From: Acidobacteriaceae bacterium
GTDB taxonomy: Bacteria > Acidobacteriota > Terriglobia > Terriglobales > Acidobacteriaceae
NCBI GenBank assembly: GCA_003140705.1
Contig: PLKU01000150.1
Coordinates: 1,674-15,143 of the forward strand
Length of the DNA: 13,470 bases
Direction: 5' to 3'
Part shown: positions 7,284 to 13,470 of the stretch, piece by piece
How positions within the stretch are numbered: position 1 is the stretch's first letter
How the letters are laid out: each line of letters starts with the position of its first letter
Position numbers and translations under genes: made by a program
The notes under the pieces: model-generated
What the model saw: only the letters and a program-made list of their open reading frames with translations
What the model was told of the DNA's origin: nothing
Databases searched by the model: none

Positions 7284-8936
7284 ATGGCAAGGCCGATCCT
7301 GCTGGCAGTGGACGACGACGTAAGCGTCTTGGAAGCGGTGGTCCAGGATCTGCGCCGTCATTACGGGGCCGCACACCGTGTAATGCGCGCGGCAAGTGGC
7401 CAGGCCGCGTTGGACACGCTGGCTCAATTGAAGACTCGCCAGGAGCCTGTGGCGCTGATTATTAGTGACCAGCGCATGCCGGGAATGACCGGCGTCGAGT
7501 TCCTTGAGCGGGCACGATCGCTCTATCCCGACGCCAAGCGGGTCTTGCTTACCGCTTACGCTGACACTGAGGCGGCCATCCGGGCCATCAACACCGCACG
7601 CATCCACTATTACCTAAATAAACCCTGGGACCCGCCCGAAGAGAAGCTGTATCCGGTCCTCTCCGACCTGCTGGAGGACTGGCAGGCCGGCTACCAGCCG
7701 CCATTTGAAGGGCTGCGCGTCATTGGCCATCGATGGTCGCTCAAGGACCACAGTGTGCGCAGCTTCCTCTCGCGCAACCACGTGCCTTACCGCTGGTTCG
7801 ATATTGCTGGCAACGAAGACGCCCTGAAGCTTCTCACTGACCGGCAACTGAGTCCAGACGAATTGCCCGTGGTCTTGTTTGCCGATGGCAGTTCCCTTGT
7901 GGACCCTGACGTTGCGGCGCTTGCCGGCCGAGTGGGCTTGAGCACCAAGGCAACTCAGGAGTTCTATGACATCGTCGTGGTAGGTGCCGGCCCGGCTGGG
8001 CTGGCAGCCGCCGTTTATGGTGCCAGCGAAGGGCTCCGTACCTTGGTCATTGAGCCAGAAGCGCCTGGCGGCCAGGCCGGTTCCACTTCAAGAATAGAGA
8101 ACTACCTCGGCTTCCCATCCGGCGTAACTGGTGGAGACCTGGGGCGCCGTGCCCACATCCAGGCCACTCGGTTTGGCGCCGAATTCCTGACCCAGCGAGC
8201 CACCGGGCTGCGTACCGACGGCCAGTACCGTTTTGTGCAGTTGGCCGATGGCCGTGAGGTCTCAAGTCACGTCGTGTTGTTGGCCACCGGGGTTCACTAC
8301 CGCAAGCTGGACATCCCTGGAGCGGAGCGACTTACCGGTCGCGGCATCTACTACGGAGCTGCGCTGGTTGAGGCTGCCGCCTGCAAGGATGAGGATGTAT
8401 TTGTGGTTGGCGGCGCCAACTCGGCCGGACAGGCTGCGCTGCACTTTGCCAAATTTGCCTGCAAGGTGACCATGCTGGTTCGCGGCAACGGGCTTTCGGC
8501 CACAATGTCGAAATACTTGATCGATGAGATTGAACACACATCCAATATTGTGGTGGAGGCAAAAACTCAGGTTCTTGAAGCATTCGGGGATGACCGCTTG
8601 GAAGCATTGCTTCTGAATGGCCCGGCGGGGGAATATAAGGTGCCGGCTTCATCCGTCTTTGTATTTATTGGGGCGGCGCCGGGCACAGGATGGCTGCCCA
8701 CCTGCATTCTTCGAGACGAAAGAGGGTTTCTGTTGGCCGGCCCTGATTTGCGCACCGAGGGAAAGCTGCCAACGGAGTGGAAAGAGCCGCGCGAGCCGTT
8801 CTTGCTGGAGACTGCAGTCCCGGGCATTTTTGTGGCCGGCGACGTACGGCACGGCTCAGTCAAGCGAGTGGCCTCCGCAGTTGGCGAAGGCTCCATTGCC
8901 GTACAGTTTGTGCACCAGTATTTGGCCGGGTTTTAG
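7284..8936 (+). CDS. Response regulator receiver domain fused to thioredoxin-reductase-like FAD oxidoreductase lacking CxxC
   Basis: A 550-residue response regulator whose output is a flavoprotein. Residues 1-130 are an intact receiver: VDDD 9-12, phospho-acceptor Asp62 in ISDQRMPG, Thr90 in LLTAYAD, Lys113 in NKPWDP. Residues about 141-220 resemble a glutaredoxin-like fold without its cysteines (VIGHRWS, VPYRWFDI). Residues 228-550 are a two-dinucleotide-fold flavoprotein: FAD motif VVGAGPAGL 232-240, GGQAG 262-266, NAD(P)H motif VVGGANSAG 374-382, second FAD motif VAGD 517-520. In E. coli TrxB alignment the redox cysteines fall at Gly358 and Leu361; the only cysteines are 367, 393 and 474, none in a CxxC. 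Disulfide reductase activity of the classical kind is therefore unlikely. An in-frame ATG at 7245 gives 13 more residues, but receivers of this type begin MARPILLAVDDD. The kinase gene follows after 20 bp. Confidence 0.9.
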   Translation: MARPILLAVDDDVSVLEAVVQDLRRHYGAAHRVMRAASGQAALDTLAQLKTRQEPVALIISDQRMPGMTGVEFLERARSLYPDAKRVLLTAYADTEAAIRAINTARIHYYLNKPWDPPEEKLYPVLSDLLEDWQAGYQPPFEGLRVIGHRWSLKDHSVRSFLSRNHVPYRWFDIAGNEDALKLLTDRQLSPDELPVVLFADGSSLVDPDVAALAGRVGLSTKATQEFYDIVVVGAGPAGLAAAVYGASEGLRTLVIEPEAPGGQAGSTSRIENYLGFPSGVTGGDLGRRAHIQATRFGAEFLTQRATGLRTDGQYRFVQLADGREVSSHVVLLATGVHYRKLDIPGAERLTGRGIYYGAALVEAAACKDEDVFVVGGANSAGQAALHFAKFACKVTMLVRGNGLSATMSKYLIDEIEHTSNIVVEAKTQVLEAFGDDRLEALLLNGPAGEYKVPASSVFVFIGAAPGTGWLPTCILRDERGFLLAGPDLRTEGKLPTEWKEPREPFLLETAVPGIFVAGDVRHGSVKRVASAVGEGSIAVQFVHQYLAGF

Positions 8937-8956
8937 AGCGAGATGAGAGAGCGGAG

Positions 8957-10441
8957 ATGACCCAGGGCGAGCAACCATACGAAATCGAATCCGTTCCCAT
9001 GCGGGAAGTCGCCGAGGCTCTGCGCCATACTCGCCCCTTCGCCGAGGCGACCATAGCCGCGATCAGTGGCGTCGATGTAGTGAACCGCGTAAGGGTCAAG
9101 GCGGGCAGTGTCCTTGTCGAACCGGGGCAGCCACTGAATTTTTATTGGCTCGTGCTCGAGGGCGAGATGCGCGCCGAGAGGCCGGAACCTGACGGCTCCA
9201 GGACCGTGGTGGGAATGGCCAGTGCCGGCGATGGGTTTGGAGAAGCGCCGCTGCTTACAGGCAAGGGTCACTCTCCCTTCTTCATTCTGGCAGCGCAAGA
9301 CTCGCTTTTGCTTCGCTTCACAGAGCAGGACTTCTGGACCATGCTAGCCTGTTGCCCTGCTGTGCGGAAAGTAGTGCTGGCCAACATGGCGCAGCGGCTG
9401 CAGGCGTACCAAGTGGAGGCCCTGCACCGCGAGAAGCTAGTTTCTCTGGGTACGCTTGCCGCCGGATTGATGCATGAGCTCCACAACCCGGGCTCGGCCG
9501 CCAAACGAGCAACGGCACAACTGCGTGGAAACCTGCTGCGGCTGCAGCAGCTAAGCCTCCGCGTCAGCGATAAACCAAAAACCACGGTCCAGCTCGATTG
9601 CATGCGCACTCTGCTTGAGAAGACGCTCAGTGGCTGTCGTGCCCCCGCCATGAGTTCCCTGGAGCAATCTGACGTGGAAGAAGCAATGGCTGATTGGCTG
9701 GCGTCGGCTGGGGTCGAGAACGCATTCACTATTGCCCCCGCGCTTGTAGCCATCGGACTTGAACAAGGGGAACTCGCCTGCGCCAGGGACGCGTTCGAGG
9801 CAGACAGTTTCTCTGATGCTATCAATTGGCTTGAGGCTCTGGTCTCCAGTGTCAGCCTGGTCTGCACCATTGAGGAGAGCATTACGCGCGTTTCGGACTT
9901 GGTTATGGCTGTGAAGAAATTCGCCTACGACGAGCGCTCGCCCGCAAAGGAACTGGATGTGCACGACAGCCTGCAAAGTACCCTCACCATCCTGGGGCAC
10001 AAGCTGCGTGTCAAAAGAGTCTCTGCTGAAAAGCGATTTGCAGCGTTGCCATCCGCCATCCAAACCCGCGGCTCTTCGTTGAGCCAGGTTTGGACAAATT
10101 TGATTGACAATGCCGTCGACGCCTCTCCCGAGGGGGCCCAGATCGAGATCGCTACCTGGACAGAGGCGCAGACAGAGCCTGCCTCGCTCGCCGTGAGTAT
10201 CACAGATCACGGCGCCGGAATTCCGCCCGAAGTGCTTCCGCAGATATTCGACGCATTCTTTACCACCAAGCCACAAGGTTCTGGCACCGGCCTCGGCCTT
10301 GAGATTGTTCACCGGATCGTGACTCAGAAATTTGGCGGCACGATCGAAGTAAAGTCGGAGCCAGGCAAAACCCAATTCATCGTTCGCCTGCCGCTCAAAG
10401 GCCCTGTCAAGTCCAGGATGCCAGTTCCCTCCACCAGCTGA
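8957..10441 (+). CDS. Sensor histidine kinase with N-terminal cyclic-nucleotide-binding-type domain
   Basis: Soluble 494-residue histidine kinase, probably the partner of the receiver-flavoprotein 20 bp upstream. Residues about 25-135 form a cNMP-binding-like beta roll ([32 protein letters not shown]), but the Arg-Ala of a classical phosphate-binding cassette is replaced ([10 protein letters not shown]), so cAMP or cGMP binding is doubtful. The H-box [16 protein letters not shown] puts the phospho-accepting His at 173. An atypical helical region (about 190-345) links to the ATPase domain: N-box [11 protein letters not shown] with Asn385, G1 DHGAGIP 418-424, F-box FDAFFTTK 431-438, G2 [10 protein letters not shown] 441-450. 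No membrane segment is visible, so the signal is cytoplasmic. The ATG at 8957 is chosen by domain start and spacing; a GGAG directly abuts it, with GAGAGA a little further upstream. The frame opens at 8777 inside the previous gene, which is not coding there. Confidence 0.9.
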   Translation: MTQGEQPYEIESVPMREVAEALRHTRPFAEATIAAISGVDVVNRVRVKAGSVLVEPGQPLNFYWLVLEGEMRAERPEPDGSRTVVGMASAGDGFGEAPLLTGKGHSPFFILAAQDSLLLRFTEQDFWTMLACCPAVRKVVLANMAQRLQAYQVEALHREKLVSLGTLAAGLMHELHNPGSAAKRATAQLRGNLLRLQQLSLRVSDKPKTTVQLDCMRTLLEKTLSGCRAPAMSSLEQSDVEEAMADWLASAGVENAFTIAPALVAIGLEQGELACARDAFEADSFSDAINWLEALVSSVSLVCTIEESITRVSDLVMAVKKFAYDERSPAKELDVHDSLQSTLTILGHKLRVKRVSAEKRFAALPSAIQTRGSSLSQVWTNLIDNAVDASPEGAQIEIATWTEAQTEPASLAVSITDHGAGIPPEVLPQIFDAFFTTKPQGSGTGLGLEIVHRIVTQKFGGTIEVKSEPGKTQFIVRLPLKGPVKSRMPVPSTS

Positions 10442-10604
10442 TTCCGATATTTCCCGCCTGCGGGGGAAGCAACTGCACACTCATTGGCGCGAATCAAGGC
10501 AGGCCCGATAGCGCCGCGTTCATTGGCAGAATCTAATTCCTATAACCGCAGAACACAATAAAGCCGCTGCCCTCCAAGCCGATGAACAAGACTGACGGGC
10601 TCGG
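10442..10604. other. Gap after the histidine kinase gene
   Basis: A weak foldback around 10451-10468 (TTCCCGCCTGCGGGGGAA) lies 10 bp after the kinase stop and could slow transcription, but no T tract follows. TATAAC at 10541-10546 resembles a -10 box without a well-spaced -35. Nothing else is evident. Confidence 0.3.
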
Positions 10605-10928
10605 ATGTCGGAACGCTCAGAACTTCTTGAAGCCACGTTTGACGGTCGTCCTGAAGGCATTGCTCTGCTCGGTCAACAGTGCTATGCAGTTTTATGGAAT
10701 CGCTCCGCGGAGGCAATTACGGGATTCCTCGGCCTGGATTTGGTGGGGCGACCTGCGCCTGATTCGCTCGAAGCGCTACTCCTCTGGTGCGGTGACTCAA
10801 CAGAGCCGGAACCTGTTTCATCTCCCTTGCCAGAACGTGGATGCCAGTTCACATCTGCCAGCCCGCCCATATCGTGTACTCTAATTTGCGTGCGGGAAAG
10901 CGGTTGCTTCGAGGAGTTCACCACATGA
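10605..10928 (+). CDS. Short PAS-like ORF, possibly a truncated remnant, overlapping the araB start
   Basis: 107 residues. Residues 1-55 look like the first half of a PAS sensor domain: LLEATFDGRPEGIALLG, then VLWNRSAEAITGF and DLVGRP. After about residue 62 the similarity stops and the sequence becomes Cys/Pro/Ser-rich without recognisable structure. A full PAS domain needs about 100-110 residues and usually heads a larger kinase or cyclase, so this is probably the decayed or frameshifted start of a signalling protein. It could instead be a small stand-alone sensor for the upstream kinase. Its TGA overlaps the araB ATG as ATGA, and the araB Shine-Dalgarno lies inside it. No good ribosome-binding site precedes its own ATG at 10605. 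Confidence 0.45.
   Translation: MSERSELLEATFDGRPEGIALLGQQCYAVLWNRSAEAITGFLGLDLVGRPAPDSLEALLLWCGDSTEPEPVSSPLPERGCQFTSASPPISCTLICVRESGCFEEFTT
10911..10916 (+). promoter_or_regulatory. Strong Shine-Dalgarno fixing the araB start
   Basis: GAGGAG sits 8 nt before the ATG at 10925. It decides this start over an in-frame ATG at 10841 that would add 28 residues of no recognisable similarity before the conserved kinase N-terminus (VAGVDFGT). Confidence 0.8.
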
Positions 10929-12511
10929 CAATCGTCGCCGGAGTTGACTTCGGCACACTCAGTGTTCGCGTCACTCTGGTCGACAGCAAAGAAGGCCCGA
11001 TCGGAACCGCATCGGTATCGTATCCGCTGCATCGCCGCCGCGAAGACCCCAATTTTGCAACCCAGTCCCATGCCGACCAGATGGCCGCACTGGTCGCGGC
11101 AACGCGAGAAGCTCTTCAAAGCACTGGCGTCAAGGGCAGCTCTGTTGCTGCTATTGCGCTTGATACCACCGGCTCCAGTGTCATTCCTGTGGGTGAGGGC
11201 CTTGAACCGCTGAACGAATACTATCTCTGGTGCGATCATCGCGCGTTTGCTGAAGCTGAGGAGATTACAGCCAAAGCCCATGCCACCGGACTCGAAGCGA
11301 TCAACTGGTGTGGCGGCGTTTATTCCCATGAGTGGGGATTTGCCAAGCTGCTCCATTGGCTGCGCCACAATCCTGACAAGCGTTCCCACATGGTCACAGC
11401 CCTCGAACATTGCGACATGGTGGCAGCCACTCTCTGCGGCATCAAAAACGTTTCTGAGCTCAAACGTAGTATCTGCGCGATGGGCCATAAATGGATGTGG
11501 AATCCCAAGTGGGGCGGATTGCCTTCGGAAGAGTTTCTAGTAGAAGTGGACCCGCTCTTCTTAGGTGTTCGTGCAAAAATGGGCGGCGAATACATGACCA
11601 GCGATCACCTGGCCGGCCATCTTTCACCCCAATGGGCTGAGGCCCTTGGACTGCGCGCCGGAATTCCCATTCCAGTTGGCGCATTCGACGCCCACTGGGA
11701 CGCAATCGGCTCTAACATCCGCGAAGGAGACGTCGTCAACGTCGTCGGCACTTCCACGTGCATCATCGCAATGGCCCGTGAAGCGCAACTCATTCCGGGC
11801 GTCTGTGGCGTGGTGCCTGGTAGTGTGCATCCAGGCTATACCGGCATTGAGGCCGGTCTCTCGGCAACAGGAGACATCTTTGACGCGGTCGCTCGCCGCG
11901 CCCAGACCTCCGTAGCCGCGCTTTCCGATGGCCTTGAGGCATTCAAGGCCGGGCAGACCGGCCTGCTTCGCCTCAGTTGGGACAACGGCGATCGCACCGT
12001 GCTGGTCAACCCGGAATTGGGCGGAGTGACGTTGGGCTGGAACCTCATCCATACCGCACAGGATGAGCTGTTCGCGGCAATTGAAGGCACTGCCTTTCAC
12101 ACCCGGATCATCCTCGAGCGTCTGGCGGAATACGGAGTGCCGGTGGACCGTGTGATCAACGGCGGAGGCGTGCCGCAAAACAATCCCGTGCTCAACCAGG
12201 TCTACGCCAATGTGCTGGGCAAACCGGTGCTGGTGCCGGCGGAAATTCCAACCAGCCTTGGCTCCGGCATTTTTGCGATGCTTGCAGCGGGCGCGTTTCC
12301 GACGATTGAAGCGGCGCAGGACTGGCTTTGTCCGAAATACACCGTGTTCACGCCGAGAGCGGACGCGGTCGCGGTCAGCGAAAAGCTGTACCCGCTCTAC
12401 CGCCAGGTCTACTTTGCATTGGGAACACGCTCTGCCGCGCCTTGCGCTCTCGGAGGCATTCTGCCCGAACTGCGCAGGATCGCGAGCCAGGTCAACGCGT
12501 CGGCGCAATAG
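10925..12511 (+). CDS. araB: L-ribulokinase (FGGY carbohydrate kinase family)
   Basis: Phosphorylates L-ribulose to L-ribulose 5-phosphate with ATP, the second step of bacterial L-arabinose catabolism, in the cytoplasm. The protein has 528 residues, slightly shorter than typical AraB (about 550-570). Features that point to ribulokinase and not xylulokinase or glycerol kinase: VAGVDFGTLSVRV at 4-16, LWCDHRAFAEAEEI 101-114, YSHEWGFAKLLHW 133-145, LEHCDM 160-165, WGGLPSEEFL 196-205, VGAFDAHWDAIG 251-262 with the catalytic Asp255, VVGTSTC 273-279 and GVCGVVPGS followed by IEAGLSATGDIF. The ATP-site GGG motif is in VINGGGVPQNNPVL. No arabinose isomerase or epimerase is visible. The gene faces a beta-L-arabinofuranosidase gene with 20 bp between stops, which supports an arabinose role. 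Confidence 0.92.
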   Translation: MTIVAGVDFGTLSVRVTLVDSKEGPIGTASVSYPLHRRREDPNFATQSHADQMAALVAATREALQSTGVKGSSVAAIALDTTGSSVIPVGEGLEPLNEYYLWCDHRAFAEAEEITAKAHATGLEAINWCGGVYSHEWGFAKLLHWLRHNPDKRSHMVTALEHCDMVAATLCGIKNVSELKRSICAMGHKWMWNPKWGGLPSEEFLVEVDPLFLGVRAKMGGEYMTSDHLAGHLSPQWAEALGLRAGIPIPVGAFDAHWDAIGSNIREGDVVNVVGTSTCIIAMAREAQLIPGVCGVVPGSVHPGYTGIEAGLSATGDIFDAVARRAQTSVAALSDGLEAFKAGQTGLLRLSWDNGDRTVLVNPELGGVTLGWNLIHTAQDELFAAIEGTAFHTRIILERLAEYGVPVDRVINGGGVPQNNPVLNQVYANVLGKPVLVPAEIPTSLGSGIFAMLAAGAFPTIEAAQDWLCPKYTVFTPRADAVAVSEKLYPLYRQVYFALGTRSAAPCALGGILPELRRIASQVNASAQ

Positions 12512-12517
12512 CGGCTT

Positions 12518-12529
12518 CAGTCGCGACTG
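12518..12529. repeat. 12-bp perfect palindrome between convergent araB and arabinofuranosidase stops
   Basis: CAGTCGCGACTG is self-complementary and fills most of the 20-bp gap. As RNA it gives only a 4-bp stem with a CGCG loop and no U tract, so a terminator role is weak. Confidence 0.3.
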
Positions 12530-12531
12530 CG

Positions 12532-13470
12532 TCAGACCGCGACATCGTGGTAAAGGCGGTATTTCTCGTCGCCGATGGCCGGGAAAGAGCGAAATGTAAC
12601 GGCTCCTGTTGCAGATTGCACCTGCCAGTCGGTTGAGCCCGCGCTGCGCCGTTGTGCGGCGAGCAACTGGGTGCGGGTGAAGCGGCTATCGAGCGAATCC
12701 ACTGCAAACAACGCCACGGGTCCTGCGAGCAAAGCCTGAACCCGCGGATGCTGGGGATCGATAGCTTCGAGGCGCAGCGGCGTCTCGATGTGATACTCGA
12801 TCCGATCGCCGCTTTTCCACTCGCGGCGGATCGCGGCGAAGGTCCCAGGGCGCAGATCGGCGGAAAAAGCGCGGCCGTTGACGGCGATCTTCGTTCCCGG
12901 TCCAGCCCACGCGGGAACGCGCACCTGAACGGCGAAGGTCTCCGGGCGGCCGGTACGGATGTGCATGGTGACGTCAGGCGAATACGGATACTGCGTCTCC
13001 TGTTCGAGCGCGATCTGCCCGCCGTTGCGCCGCCACGTGACGCGCGATGGAACGAAGAGATTCACGTAGACGGCGTCGGGCGAGTGGAAATAAGAACTGA
13101 TGCCGTAGTCCGCGGTGATCTGCGGGAAAGTTCCGGAGCAGCAGGGCCACGGCTGCTCGTAGTAAAACTTTGAGCCAGAGTTGTTGTAGTCGGAGTAGTA
13201 GAAGGTTTGGCCACCGGGCTTCATGGGCTTCGCGCCGAGGATCGTGTTGTAGAGCACCTTCTCCATGCTGTCGCCGTAGCGGCTGTCGCCGGTGATGCGG
13301 ATCAGATAACGCGTGATCTTGAAGTGGCCGTAGGCGCCACAGGGGGTCTCGAAGCTGGCGTGCGTATCGGTGAGGCTCGCGCCCATTTTTCCGCTGCCGG
13401 GTGAGCGGAAAGTTTCGTTTGGGCCCCATCCACCGGTCGCGAACGATTGCGTGTCGACGACAAAGCCGAA
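12532..13470 (-). CDS. Beta-L-arabinofuranosidase, GH127/DUF1680 type (N-terminus outside window)
   Basis: Hydrolyses terminal beta-L-arabinofuranosyl residues, releasing L-arabinose. The frame is open to the right edge; the last 312 residues are present and the ATG at 13386 is internal, because conserved family sequence continues before it (QSFATGGWGPNETF). Numbering from the edge: Glu41 and Cys44 in FETPCGAYGHFK, and Cys110-Cys111 in PWPCCSGT, correspond to the Glu/Cys/Cys/Cys zinc site of the characterised HypBA1 enzyme, where one of the paired cysteines is the nucleophile. Here Glu and Cys are separated by two residues (ETPC) instead of one. After about residue 170 come beta-sandwich motifs (VRVPAWAGPG, AVNGRAF, WKSGDRIEYHI, LLAGPVALFA). 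The missing N-terminal part would hold the rest of the (alpha/alpha)6 barrel and any signal peptide. A related family such as GH146 cannot be excluded. Confidence 0.88.
   Translation of the reverse strand, partial: FGFVVDTQSFATGGWGPNETFRSPGSGKMGASLTDTHASFETPCGAYGHFKITRYLIRITGDSRYGDSMEKVLYNTILGAKPMKPGGQTFYYSDYNNSGSKFYYEQPWPCCSGTFPQITADYGISSYFHSPDAVYVNLFVPSRVTWRRNGGQIALEQETQYPYSPDVTMHIRTGRPETFAVQVRVPAWAGPGTKIAVNGRAFSADLRPGTFAAIRREWKSGDRIEYHIETPLRLEAIDPQHPRVQALLAGPVALFAVDSLDSRFTRTQLLAAQRRSAGSTDWQVQSATGAVTFRSFPAIGDEKYRLYHDVAV

Noticed and set aside
8777..8956. Upstream extension of the histidine kinase frame
   Set aside because: These 60 codons overlap the conserved C-terminal FAD motif of the receiver-flavoprotein in another frame and are Arg/Cys-rich. 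The ATG at 8957 fits the domain start.
9551..10480. 309-codon minus-strand frame opposite the histidine kinase
   Set aside because: The plus strand has complete kinase boxes across the same span; the antisense product shows no recognisable domain.
10841..10924. 28-residue extension of ribulokinase
   Set aside because: A GAGGAG eight bases before the ATG at 10925 and the conserved VAGVDFGT start favour the shorter protein.
11624..12508. 294-codon minus-strand frame opposite araB
   Set aside because: It is Arg/His-rich without any family motif and lies wholly antisense to conserved ribulokinase sequence.
1..13470. CRISPR array, tRNA, rRNA, transposase or phage genes
   Set aside because: No direct repeat array, tRNA-like cloverleaf, rRNA segment or recombinase-like protein was seen on either strand by reading.

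Overview
The window reads as a chromosomal stretch of a moderately GC-rich, free-living, polysaccharide-processing Gram-negative bacterium. The protein types (a deacetylase/glycosyltransferase fusion, a receiver/flavoprotein fusion with a cyclic-nucleotide-type histidine kinase, a Tat-type aldo/keto reductase, a DUF1680/GH127 arabinofuranosidase) together suggest a soil Acidobacteriota (Terriglobia-like) genome. That is an inference from gene style, not from a marker gene. I see no rRNA, tRNA, CRISPR array, insertion sequence or phage gene. Genes at both edges are cut.

Left part (1-4528): the 3' portion of a large membrane protein joins the tail of a GH18-like domain, a NodB polysaccharide deacetylase and a family 2 glycosyltransferase. 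A perfect 9-bp-stem hairpin separates it from a convergent pair of reductase genes on the minus strand: a Tat-signal aldo/keto reductase and a ketopantoate-reductase-family protein. Diverging from that pair is a plus-strand 1-pyrroline-5-carboxylate dehydrogenase (4642-6234), the second step of proline catabolism, with no proline dehydrogenase in view.

Central part (6250-10928): this is a signalling cluster. A minus-strand LuxR/NarL-type regulator has lost the phospho-acceptor Asp of its receiver domain. It is divergent, across 347 bp holding a perfect TGACCC-AAA-GGGTCA palindrome, from a two-gene plus-strand unit. The first gene of that unit encodes an intact receiver domain fused to a thioredoxin-reductase-like flavoprotein with no CxxC. 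The second encodes a histidine kinase with an N-terminal cyclic-nucleotide-binding-type domain. They look like a cognate two-component pair whose output is an enzyme instead of a DNA-binding domain. A short PAS-like ORF follows, and its stop overlaps the start codon of the next gene.

Right part (10925-13470): L-ribulokinase (araB) faces a convergent, edge-truncated GH127-type beta-L-arabinofuranosidase. Together they suggest release of L-arabinose from plant polysaccharide and phosphorylation of L-ribulose; the isomerase, epimerase and transporter would have to lie elsewhere.

The most unusual content is the redox-flavoprotein response regulator with its kinase, the divergent pseudo-receiver regulator and the shared palindrome. 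The receiver-flavoprotein fusion is, to my knowledge, a recurring but functionally uncharacterised architecture. The arrangement around it is what deserves attention.
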